From contig JACTAT010000032.1 in assembly GCA_014526335.1 (NCBI GenBank), positions 5,944,695-6,008,694 on the forward strand: a stretch of DNA of 64,000 nt, read 5' to 3'. Below the pieces are notes generated by a model. The model searched no databases. It saw only the letters and a program-made list of their open reading frames with translations, and was not told the DNA's origin. The translations under genes were made by a program, and so were the position numbers. Positions within the stretch are counted from its first letter, which is position 1. The number at the start of each line of letters is the position of its first letter. Source of the DNA: Chrysaora quinquecirrha (Eukaryota > Cnidaria > Scyphozoa > Semaeostomeae > Pelagiidae). Shown piece after piece: positions 36,060 to 49,100 of this stretch.

Positions 36060-37026
36060 TATGGAAAAATCTGCATATTTATGTTGGTTTTCTTCTTAGC
36101 TTTATAGCTAATGCCGTCTTGCGCCCATGCGCAGATATTTCGAGGCGATTGTTGAGTGGAGTGCTTCGACACGTTTTGTCGTTTGGGAGTTTTTCGGAGC
36201 ATAGAGCTTCTTCTGCGACGAATAAAGCTTGCGGGGCATATTAAATCTGCTCGTGGTTTTCGTTGTTGACTTGAGAATTTCTGTGCGCTAAAAGAAATAT
36301 TCGTAAGCACACCAGTTTCGCGCTAAAGTTTGCCCTGCTACTTTTAGCACGGAGTTGGATTAAATCTAGTTGCTTGTTGCATCCGGTTTTCCTTGAAGTC
36401 CTTGAATTTTTGAACGTCATTTAAATAGAAGTACTGGGTAACAAAATTACTCATCCGAAAATACATGGATCTGCTGAAATGCCTTGCGGGCTGAAACAGC
36501 AAGTCCTCGCAAATAAGAGACTGTCTTCAGGCTGCTCCTTTGTTTGAAAATAGATAAAATAATAGGCTATTGTTTTCTAAACAATATCCATTGTTTAATG
36601 ACATTTCCCTGAATAAAAAATCCTGAATTTTGTATGTGATGATCCTCTGTCACAGACAAGTAAAACCAAACAGAAAAAGGTGTTTTTTTTTAAACATCAA
36701 AACGGATGGTGGTGTGAGCATAGTCTGCGTTTGATGTTTGTTTGGTTACCGGAGAGTGACGGCTCAACAAGAAAAGTAGTGTTACTTCTAACAAACAAGC
36801 AGTAATGTATGTTTCGTAAAGAAAAACATTTGCTAACATTTAGATATCAAAAGGCAATCAAAGAGTTATACATATTTTAACAAAGTTTAGAGTGATTCAA
36901 ACAGTAAGATTTCCTGTGATATCACGTGCGGTGAAATCAGTTCTTCGCGTGAAATTCTAAAAAAAGTGAGAAAACTGTTAATTTAAAAAAAGAAAAATCC
37001 TGATGAATAGGGCAAAAAATTTTGTT
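36060..37026. other. Convergent intergenic region between RPL7A and the astacin gene
   Basis: About 1 kb with no further gene recognised. Confidence 0.3.
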
Positions 37027-37032
37027 TTTATT
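37027..37032 (-). terminator. Candidate poly(A) signal of the astacin gene
   Basis: AATAAA on the minus strand, 60 bp past the proposed stop, inside CCCAATAAAAAC. It supports the terminal exon choice. Confidence 0.6.
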
Positions 37033-37091
37033 GGGACTGACAATGCCCACGGACAGCGGAGCTGGTTTTTCAAGTTTCTTTACAGGAGCGA

Positions 37092-37144
37092 CTATATCGG
37101 GATTTTAAACGCAAATTTGGAAGAAACTAGCCAACCCGTGGTGT
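37092..37144 (-). CDS. Astacin gene last exon: short tail and stop
   Basis: 53 bp after a CCTCAG acceptor. The phase matches and it gives about 16 residues rich in Ser, Lys and Phe before TAG. An AATAAA follows 60 bp later. Another last exon is possible. Confidence 0.6.
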
Positions 37145-40100
37145 CTGAGGAGGAAGTGGCGTGCAGGAAGAGTTTCTTTATATTGTACATTTGAAACAAC
37201 TTAGCCAAAGCATACCTTTGCAAGATTTGCAGCAATTTTTCGACATCCAGGCACTGTTGGTTTTGCATTCTCCTTTCTTTGCCCAGTTTTGGCATTCTTG
37301 TCTGTCATACTCTTTCCTTTTATCGCAGCCAGCCATGCCTGAAGCAAAGACCATTAGCTACATCAAGACTAACGTTTCACGATGCGGGCACAATTTGAAA
37401 ACTGAATTTTTGCTGGCGTTCACATGATACCGTAGGATAGGATACCATTTTCAAATTGTGCCGTCCAGTGTTCCGTTTTCAAAATGTGCCGTTTTCAAAA
37501 TGTGCCGTTTTCAAATTGTACTGACACATTGTTATGCCGTATTCGTGTAAACGAGAGGCCATAATCCATAACATGTTCCGTTTGTTCCGTGCCTCCATCA
37601 TGTGAACGTAGTCTAAATTGACAAAACTGAACAAGTTAAATGATAAATCCGAATAACAAAGTAAGCGTCTAAATCGTTCGTTAAGCATTACAGCACCAAA
37701 TGTGTTACTGAAACAACTGATAGCGTAATTTTCCGTTCTATTTTCGATCGAGGGTCCTTGCCAAACGATTATTTAAACAGTTTCTTCAACATACGAAATT
37801 TGTTTTTCAATCAATGTTAACCGTTCTGCCACGTCCTGACAAAAAGAAAATAAGTGCACAAAGCATTTCTGCCCCCCCCCCCCTCGAATCCTAGTGATGA
37901 ATAGCGCATGTGCAGTAATTTGCTCATTCTTGTCAATTAGTTATACTTACTTTTGCAAGATTTACAACAGTTCATCCACATCCATCCCCCATTTTTTTCG
38001 CATTCACCTATGGCTGCCCATATTGGACATTCATTTTCATCATATTCTTTCCTTTCATCGCAGGTAGCCATTTCTAATAAAAGCAAGGCACAAGTAATCA
38101 TTTAGTTAATAGTACGACCCCATTTAACGTATATGCAGTACAGTGTGCAGTATAGTGGTGGATATTTGATACAGTGGAAAGATACCATCAATACAATGGT
38201 GGATGTTCAGTGAAGTGGAGGGGTACCATGAGCACAGTGAAGGGATACCATGTGTTGCGTGGAGGGCTACCTACAGTACAGTGGTGGATGTTCAGTACAG
38301 TGGACGGATACCTTTAGTACGGTGGTACCGTCCCTTGAGTTGGGGGGGATACCATGAGTACAGTGGTGGATGTACAGTAGAGTGGATGTTCTATGAAATA
38401 CACTGTTTTCATAAGAAACTCTCGTCTATAAGAAACCCAGTGCTAAGATCAAGTTCGAAGTTGAATTGAAATGCTACTTGAATTCTCACTGGACGTTTTG
38501 AAAATATTTAGGCTGCCGGGTGATCATTATTATTATTAGTGATCATTATGAGTGTCCTTACTTACTTCTGCAAGACTTGCAACAGTTTCTCCACATCCAA
38601 ATTTTGTTTTTGTCGCATTCGCCTTTGCTTGCCCATATGGGACATAAATCCTCATCATGCTCTTTCGTTCTATCGCAGTGACTGTTGTCTAAAAAATTGA
38701 TTAGAATATTGAAGTTCCTCTCAACGTTTGATTAAGCCCGACAAAAAAAAAATAGTAGGTCATATCGAGAAAAGGTGTTTTATTAAGGCCTAGTTTAGAC
38801 AGCGCATTATGGGCGCAGCGAATTAAATTATTGTCTAAAAATCTGTCTAAGTGTCAATTTAATTCGCTCATAATGCGCTGTATAAACCAACCACTTTTTG
38901 ATGCGCTCTGAATTAAATTCGCTGTCTAAATCCATCATGTAGTTTAGAGCGCTCTGACAGCGCATCATTTGTGATGCAAGCTGAATTTAATTCGCCGCGC
39001 CCATAATGCGCTGTCTAAACTAAGCCTAAGAATCCAAATTTAAGAGACGGTGCCTCGTTAGGAAATAGGAATCAGAACCAGGGAAATTAGGGTCTGCTAC
39101 TGTTGGAGGTCAGTTAGCAGAGAATATTCAAAATCCTCTAGTTGTTAATGTGATAAATGAAAACGAAAATTCGAATGTGTTAAGTATTGAAAGTAACGAA
39201 GTAACTGTAGCTCGTGTTGAAGAAAGTAATAGTGAAGTCAGTGCTATTAATCCGTCTGTAGAAAGTGTCTTAATTCAAGGTACGCAAGAAATTTGGTTAT
39301 TTGGTCCGACAAGTATACCTAACGGTTTTTTAAACGACACACCTGCTAAAATGTTAGTCGATACTGGTGTGTCACTGACCATTGTCAACGAGTAATTTCA
39401 ACGTTCCCACATCGCGAATATTCCGCTAAAGGCTGGGGAAGTGATTGCTACATCAGTGACCGGGGAGCCTGTAATGTTTAAGGGAATTTAGTCGTCTTCT
39501 TTGAGGATTGGCAAAAATGTGGCGTTCCAGGATTTTTATGTTGCTTCTGGGTTTGGCACGACTGTGTGCTGACCAGTCAGTTGCGATAAACTGGTTCCAG
39601 AAAATCGCCGATCGCCAACTAGTAGTCGGCGGCTAGTAGTCGTATTCACACTGCAAGTTATACCGCATTGGCACTGCAAGTTAAGGCGGTCTAAATTAAA
39701 CCAGTTTAACAAATGTTGGGTTCCGATTGGTCAATCAAGGGAAATTGATTGGTGGAGATTTAACTTGGTTTAAATAAAGCTGGTTTAAATGTCAGTGTGA
39801 AAACAGTATTTAACCGGTTTAAATTAAACCAGTTTAACAAATGTTGCGTTCTGATTCGTCAATCAAGGGATTCGAATTGATTTGATTGGTGGAAATTTAA
39901 CTTGGTTTAAATAAAGCTGGTTTAAATGTCAGTGTGAAAACTGTATTTAACCGGTTTAAATTAAACCAGTTTAACAAATGTTGCGTTCTGATTCGTCAAT
40001 AAAGGGGTTCGAATTGATTTGATTGGTGGAAATTTAACTTGGTTTAAATAAAGCTGGTTTAAATGTCAGTGTGAAAACTGTATTTAACCGGTTTAAATTA

Positions 40101-43100
40101 AACCAGTTTAACAAATGTTGCGTTCTGATTCGTCAATCAAGGGGTTCGAATTGATTTGATTGGTGGAAATTTAACTTGGTTTAAATAAAGCTGGTTTAAA
40201 TGTCAGTGTGAAAACTGTATTTAACCGGTTTAAATTAAACCAGTTTAACAAATGTTGCGTTCTGATTCGTCAATCAAGGGGTTCGAATTGATTTGATTGG
40301 TGGAAATTTAACTTGGTTTAAATAAAACTGGTTTAAATGTCAGTGTGAAAACTGCATTTAACCGGTTTAAATTAAACCAGTTTAACAAATGTTGCGTTCT
40401 GATTCGTCAATCAAGGGGTTCGAATTGATTTGATTGGTGGAAATTTAACTTGGTTTAAATAAAACTGGTTTAAAGTATTTCAGTATGAAAACTGAAATAA
40501 CGTTGTATTAACGTTTCCTTAATTTCGAATCGTATCACAGTTTGATAATGGCATTCGTCAATGGTTGTCGAAATATCACTTGAAAATTAAACAAGGTTAG
40601 AAAATCCACAGTGATGTTCTTAATTTATTTACTTGTCTATCTAAACTAAAATGATGTCGTTCAATAATTAGTATGAAAACTGTAGCTATAGGTCTGCCTA
40701 TTAAGCCTGGCTTAACGAATAAGCTTTATATAATACCAAATCCCTTCAATGTAAAGCTGACTGGAAAGAATGGCATTATACCTTTGCAAGATGGGCAACA
40801 GTTTTTCCACATCCAATCTCTGCTTTGGTTTTTCTCACAATGTCCTCTGAAAGCCCAACGCCGGCATCGAGTAATGTTGTATTGGGCCTCTTTACCACAG
40901 CTGATCATTTCTGCAATGTAAAATGTCTCTAACCCTTGCCTCTTTTCTTACGTTCTATTTTTTGAGTATTTTGTTGTAACTATAGTTACATATATGGTTA
41001 TAAAGCAATGTGTTTGCTGTCAGTCAGTTGTTGTCTTTGATGTCTCTGTGAACTCAAGTTCCTCTTGAAGAACTGAAGAAATCTATATCGAAGAAACTCT
41101 TGTTTTTGGACATTGAAATCTTGGAACCTTATCGTTGGAATTGTATATCTTGTTGGAATTATATTACTGGAAATTGTTATATTCATGATGAACCGATGGG
41201 AATCTTATGGATCAAGGATTATCGCTGAATTATAAAACTTGGAACATTCAACTGACTAAAGCAGACAGAACGGACAAATACAAACACATGTATGATTACT
41301 CTTGTTGTATCTCAGGTGATAGAATTCTTGTTTCTTTGTGTTATATTTTGGTGTTATATTCGTAGTTATTTTGTCGCGAATGTTAAGCCTGAAGCAGGTA
41401 ATTTTCTACATTCAGTAGCTAATCTAAGTGCCACGTCACGTTATTCGCTTCGTTCACGTGTTCACCTTCGTATTCAATGAGTTGTTTCAATACTGTTTAG
41501 GCAGGGAAATATCTGTAACCATCTAGCAAACTGCCTAATCACAAATTTTCCACTTGATCTGAGTTTAATTTGACAAGGCGGATCGAAAGCCGTTTGGCGC
41601 TTTTCTGGGCGTGGTCTCTAAGTCACGTGATCGATGACGTCATTTTTAACGGTTCGAAAAAATCAAAAATCGACATTTCCTCATTTCAATGGTACCATTC
41701 GATAGGAAATGGAACGGCGAGAAAAATATTCTAAAAGGCCTTGGCTATCAGACGCACGGTTTATGAATTAAATGCTGTAGAAGGTGCCGCAGCGATTGAG
41801 TTCTGATGCGAGAAAATAATGGGTCAAAGCACTAAAGTTTTGAGCCATAATAACAGCATCAAATTATAACATTAAGAACATTAAACAGCAACAGAATAAT
41901 GCAATAGAATGAATTTTAAGTCATGTCGGGTTAGTGTTTAGAACGTTTATATGGTGAACCTTGCCTTCAAAAGAACCAATCGTCGTCAGAATCGTCACTG
42001 GAATGAAAGTCGGATACTTCCGATTCGCTTTCATTATCAGTCATAGCTTCAGTTTGTAGTTTATCGGTTGCAGAGTCGTCCTGCATGCATTTTATTTTAT
42101 CAACATCGTCATTACCCTCATTGGTATCTCTTAAACGTTCACAAAGAACAATTGGTTTGGGTCTCTTTCTCGCATTCCTTTTCTTTCTCCTTTTCGGGCT
42201 CGGCGAATCCTCACTTTTGGATGCTTCAGAAACTTGTGGGTAAGCCTATTGCTCGTCATTCTGCTTGCAAATAAGCCAATGAGGCACCAGAAAATCTTGC
42301 TCTTCATTCCTTTTCCATCCCTCTTCTTCGTCATATTGATGGTATTTCCATATTTCCAACAAAAACCAATCTATCACAATCAGAAATAATAAAAAAGAAC
42401 GAACACTCCAGATTAGTTACGCCCCAGTAGCTATCATACTGCGTTCAATGTCCCGCTACGATTGTCAGCGATTCACCATATTTGGTATGCACGTAAAAAT
42501 TACAAAATTTTCTAGTAAAAGTACAATAAATCAAAACAACAACAGCAACAACAACAAGATAGCAATGATAATCCTAGGCCGATTCCTAGGTGCATAGTAG
42601 ATTCCCCGTCAATCAGCATTACCACATTTTCTCCTGGTACCATCTGTAATGCTACTCGACATGTAATTTTCGTTTATCATTGCAACAATTGCTGGCATTG
42701 AACTTTTCGGTTGTTGCGAAATCCGGAGAAGATTGCCAGTCCTTTATCTGTATGTTATTTTGGCTTCAAGGGACCGCAGTGACATGGCCTTTCACATGGA
42801 CGCAGAATGCCTGCTGTCGTTGCAATCGACAACTGGAACTTCGCGAACCGGAATTCTTCAAAACTTCTTCCATGCTTATATTTGCTACGATTGTTCCAAC
42901 TGTCTGGCAGTCTTCTTTTGGAAAGTCATTCTCATCTCAAAAGGATGACAAAAACGATGCTTCGAGCAATGTGCATGTCTTTAGAAACATCTTGATAAAT
43001 TTCCAGTCCGATCTGTTCAACTGGATCTATCCATTATATCTATAGATCTAATAAATATCCATCCATTTTCAATTTCAATTTTTTGACATGATCAGCGTAC

Positions 43101-46100
43101 CTTTGTCCTTTTGCGCCATTTCCTTATGCCCTGAAAAGTCTTGCAGTTACCTTCTCATATTAGACTTAAGCAGAATAGGAATGTGTTTTGTTTTTACCAA
43201 TGTATTAACTGCATCTATGCAATCTATATTGGTGCTGGATCCTGCTCAAAATGGGCCTGCTTTTCCCTTACATTCTTTGTTGAAGAGCTTGGTATACTAG
43301 GTAACCGCGTATTTGTGAATTCATATCCTGTCAGACTAGCACCAAAAACCTTTTTCATTGAGTCTAGATATGCAGGATGCTCCTCAGTTTTTATTTCTTG
43401 CAAGTAAATGTGTTGGTTACAGCAGTACTTGGCATGATTGGGATGTGTGCGAAACCAGGCATTGCGATGAGAAAACGTCATTGCTGCTGGCGCGCAAGGG
43501 TGCGCGATCAATCCGCAATGCTTAGTTTTGCACAGGATGGCCAATGCAAATGCTCTGCTTTTCAGATGCGGCTCAGCTTGAAGGTTGCTTTACTTGAAGG
43601 CAGTAACCACCTTGTTTGCAAGCAGAAATAGGACGAGAAATAGGAAAGCTTACACTCATTTTTAAGCACAATGCTGGTACAGATGTCATTTGTTGGAAAT
43701 ATGGAAATACCATCAATATGACGAAGAAGAGGGATGGAAAAGGAATGAAGAGCAAGATTTTCTGGTGCCTCATTGGCTTATTTGCAAGCAGAATGACGAG
43801 CAATAGGAAAGCTTACCCACAAGTTTCTGAAGCATCCAAAAGTGAGGATTCGCCGAGCCCGAAAAGGAGAAAGAAAAGGAATGCGAGAAAGAGACCCAAA
43901 CCAATTGTTCTTTGTGAACGTTTAAGAGATACCAATGAGGGTAATGACGATGTTGATAAAATAAAATGCATGCAGGACGACTCTGCAACCGATAAACTAC
44001 AAACTGAAGCTATGACTGATAATGAAAGCGAATCGGAAGTATCCGACTTTCATTCCAGTGACGATTCTGACGACGATTGGTTCTTTTGAAGGCAAGGTTC
44101 ACCATATAAACGTTCTAAACACTAACCCGACATGACTTAAAATTCATTCTATTGCATTATTCTGTTGCTGTTTAATGTTCTTAATGTTATAATTTGATGC
44201 TGTTATTATGGCTCAAAACTTTAGTGCTTTGACCCATTATTTTCTCGCATCAGAACTCAATCGCTGCGGCACCTTCTACAGCATTTAATTCATAAACCGT
44301 GCGTCTGATAGCCAAGGCCTTTTAGAATATTTTTCTCGCCGTTCCATTTCCTATCGAATGGTACCATTGAAATGAGGAAATGTCGATTTTTGATTTTTTC
44401 GAACCGTTAAAAATGACGTCATCGATCACGTGACTTAGAGACCACGCCCAGAAAAGCGCCAAACGGCTTTCGATCCGCCTTGTCAAATTAAACTCAGATC
44501 AAGTGGAAAATTTGTGATTAGGCAGTTTGCTAGATGGTTACAGATATTTCCCTGCCTAGTTCCAATTTGTTCACATCCTTCGCAAATTGACGCATAAGGT
44601 ACAATTTATGTGAGTTTTTACTGCAAATAAATGGAACCGGATTCAAAAGTGAAAAGTTTTTTAACGATTTTTATTTTATATGAATAAGTTCTTTAAACTT
44701 GACGGCTTTCTACATGTAGGTCCCATATTAAGTGATTCTGTATAAGAAAGGTGTATGGACAATCATGCTAATCAAGACTTAATTGAAATCAAGGGGAAGT
44801 GTCTGACAGAGTCTCACCTTTGCAAGATTTACAGCAGTTTTCCCACATCCATGTGCTGTTTGTCTCGCACTTCCCATACCTAGCCCAGTGCTGACATTTG
44901 GCTCTGTCATATTGTTTCTTTTTATCGCAGTCACCAAATCCTGCAACGAAAATTGCTGTTCAACGGTCTGCTCTCGACAACGGTCTGCTCTTAACGCTAA
45001 ACCCAGGGCAGCGACCTCGGGGGGGGGGGGGACTTAAAAGTTTTGGGGGTACGGGGACGTGCCATTATTTAGGGGTACCTTTTTTCTAAAAAGTGTGGAA
45101 TTATCGATATCGTTTTCAGAATTATGTGCGGCATTATGGGTACCATTTGAGGAAACATGCAGAATTATGGGTACTTATGTGGAGAAAGATTGAAGAATTA
45201 AGCGTAGCATTTACAAAATGTGCAGTCTAAAATAACTCTTTGGACTATCAGCAAGGTTGCCCTTTAAACATTACTTGCTTTTCATCAGATGATTTTGTTA
45301 TCTGAAAATGTTCTTCGCCTTCCAGAATATTGGGCATAACATACATCGTGTTTGCTGAATTATGGGTGACAATTTTTATCAGGTTTGCGAAATTATGGGT
45401 CACAATTTTTCAGATGTGGGCTGAATTATGGGTCCAAATTTTGGACTGAAATGGCACGTCCCCGTCAAAAACTAGGCTTAGATAACCCCCCGAGGCAGCG
45501 ACACTGGCAAGAGTGATAATTTTGTAATGAAAGAGGAAACTAACCGATTTGGACCCCGTTTACACTCTATCGGTACCACACCGGTACGATTTGACACCGG
45601 CATGAAACCATGCCGGTGTGGGTTTTTTATCATCCCGTTTACACGATACCGGTGTGATTTCATGTCGCTTTGGTTAAACAATGGCTGTGACATCATAGAG
45701 CTTAATTTTGTGATTTTTGGCTAAGGCCTAAGCTCTAACAAAGAACAAAACCAAAAAATAAACCAAGAGAGCTAATTGCAAACAGTCCCCGCCGCTCGAG
45801 GCAAACAAATTTTAGCAACCAGCTATTATTTCATCGATGTAAATAAAAAATACACGAAAATGCCGTGTCAGAAGTCGAATAAAGCCAAGTGAAAACTATT
45901 TTAAATTGTATACATAACGACGCTCCTGTATTGTGTAGCAAGTTATATTTTTGATTGATTGATTGATTGATTGTAAGACGAGAAAAAGCAACTAAATTTA
46001 CTTCAATCGACAAGGAAAATCAATTTTCATGATATCTCATCAGAAAAACAATTAATAAAGAAAAAATTTCAGTATAATTCCTATCCTAAAAGCAATCGAA

Positions 46101-49100
46101 GTGAAACCGATATGAAATCCTATCGGTAGCATGCCGGTATGGGGTGTTTACACGATGTCGCTATCACACCGGCATGAAATCGTACCGGTGTGGCTATCGA
46201 CATGTGTTTTCACACCTTTTATGCCGGTGTGGTACCGATATCGTGTAAACGGCTCGTCTAAAAACAAAAGATTCGACACCGGTGTGATATCAAACCGGTG
46301 TGGTACCGATATCGTGTAAACGGGGTCTTGGGCTTCATTTAATTGAGGTTAAATTAATGAACACACTGAGAAAAGCCTTGTGGTAAGGCTTAGATAATTG
46401 ACCAAATTTGAAATTAAGATCCAACCGATTGAATCTTGACCTAACTAAAAAGGAAGTGAAGCCAGCAAGATGCATTTGCTCATAGATTTTGTGCCTCTTT
46501 GTAGGTGGAATTAAAAATTTTACTCTCCTAAAGCTGAAGAACTCAGATCTCTTGAGCCTGAAAATGGACAAAAAGATGTAAAAACAGCCATCCTGGGTTT
46601 CGTTAGTCGAATTTCGATGATTCTTATAGCCGATTGTAAAATAGTTTTTGTCCACATTGAAAACCACAAGTAAATTCACTCTTATCTTGAACGTATTCTG
46701 AAGAAGCTATTAAGTCTTCTTACTTTTGCAAGATTTACAACAACTTCGCCACATTCTTTCACTATTTGTTATGCATTTTCCTTGGCTTGCATATACTGAA
46801 CATTTCTTCGCATCGTACTCTTTCTTTTTGTCACAGTCACCCATACCTACAAAGAAATTAATCGCTCAAAGGGGAAAGCATTGGTCGAACGTCAAAGGTG
46901 AAAGTGAAAGGTGAAAATGAAAAATTTAAGGTGAAAGGTGAAAGTGAAATGTTGTTTTTAGCTCGGATCTCAGTAGTAGGTGAACTACAATTTTGGAAAA
47001 AAGTCATAAGACAAACTTGAGTTCCCAATAATATGCCTTACCTTTGGATTTCACCTCTCCTCCCCCCCCCTAACTCAATGCTGATCAAATGGCGTGGAAT
47101 GTTTTCATTATCACTCAACATTGATCCAAGGGGGGGAGGGTAATTATTGATTAGCGAGCCTTCACTCAAGGAATTGCAAGACAAAATCGGAATATTCTGT
47201 TTGTCTCATTAAATTTTGTCCAAGATTGTAATCGAGCAATGAACCCTGGCTTTGATGCTACTGTGACAGGGATTCCAACCCCGATCTCTCTATCTCACTG
47301 AGCCTCTGATAAGCCAGCTGCATTAGACCACGACGTCACAGAACGTTTTCAGCCTAGCATTATTTTTCATGCTAAATAGTTGCTTGACTTCTAGAAAAGG
47401 CATATATAGTCTAGTTTCTTCATATATGAATGTTCCCAAAACCAACAACATGTTGCTTTGAAACATACATAAGAATTTTGGCCAACATTTTCACCAATCA
47501 ATTTGAGCAAAATTGATGTGGTTGTACGGTTTACTACGTCTCGCCAACATGTTGGCACAACATATCATATTTTGGCTGTTATTTCTGAGACCTTGAAATG
47601 AGAAATAGATCTAAGCTGGCGGTTGAGTTGGACCACGAGTTTTTCCTTATTCAGCTGCTTCCTTTTTCAGCCAAAGTTTTGCAAAAGACCATTTGTATAT
47701 GACGTCAGCAACCCAGAGCACCTCAGATTTTGTTAGGGTATGACAGACTATACCAACATGTTGGCCTATTTTCAGCCAACAGGTTGGCCAACAATGTTGG
47801 AACGGTTTGCGCCCGTCAATATCATGCACCTAGTGTGGATAATTTCGATTTTATTACGGAATATGGCCACTGAAATGGCTTTCGAATACCCCATAAAAAG
47901 AATCTTTATGCACAGTCGAATCTCTCCTATCAAGATGAAATAAGAGAACGAAGATAGTCTAACTAAATCTTGTCACTTTAGCCCATTTTAACTCATCTTT
48001 TTTGAAATTTCTGCGTGCATATTATAACTGAACAACTTCAACTATAATTTCATCATCGGGACATTGATGATTCTGTTGATATAATTTTTTCATCAGTCCT
48101 TCCAAAAGAAATCTAAATTATCTCTTTTTATTATCAGGGTATTTGGTGTCTTGCATAGGTTTATCCTAAGCAAAGAACTTCTATTCCGAGATTAAACTGC
48201 AATAATAACCTATAGTAGTCTTGTTACCAAAACAGAAATCTCGTTAAAAAATTTTGAGCTTCTCCTGCGTTTCTCATGCGTGTTTCCTGTGTTTCTACGT
48301 CTCTTTAAACATACCTTTACAAAATTTGCAACAGTTCTGCCACATCCATACACTATTAGTCTCGCATTTTCCTGTTCTTGACGATTTATGACAGTAAGAA
48401 TCGCTGTGATGTTTCTTTTTGTTACAATCACCCATTTCTAGGAAACGATATTAAACAGAATATGAAGCCTTTTTCACACAGTGCAGTATAGACGAGATTG
48501 ATCACACCAGTCACGCCGCGGAGGAGTGTGCCACAGCAGCGGCAACCACGAAACGTCGCTCTCAATTATCAAAAGGAGGAAATTGCAGTGGTTTGGATGT
48601 GTCACTCCCAAACTGAACAACTCAATATAGCCAACACCATTATGTATAGCATGGCAGGATACCCAGAGCACGAGACAAAGGAAGACCAAAATAAAATTGG
48701 ATGGCTAACATCATGGAATGGCCAAACCTGTCTGCATACGATGCTGAAAAGATTGCTAAAAAATAAATAAATCCATAATAAAAAAATAATGGTAATAGTG
48801 GTAATGTCTGGTGGAAGACATCAGAGTGCACCTAGGACCGCAAATAGCTTGGATATTGATAATAATAGCTCGAACATTCATCTCTACAGAGCTTATAGGA
48901 AACAGTTGCTCGTGGTCTCAAAACAGAGTCCAGAAAAATGTTCAACCTTCCTCCAGACAAAATACAAGTAGTTGAAAACCTTCCTCACTTAATAATGAAA
49001 TATAGACGTGTTTCGGGTGTGGCAAAAGATTTTCGTTTGTTATAACTGACCTTCCTCCGGTCAATGACCTTGTGACCGTAACCTTTTCCTGACTCTGTCT

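Noticed and set aside
42680..43544. Transposase in the centre of the fold-back element
   Set aside because: Frames on both strands are broken and no catalytic triad or known motif is visible.
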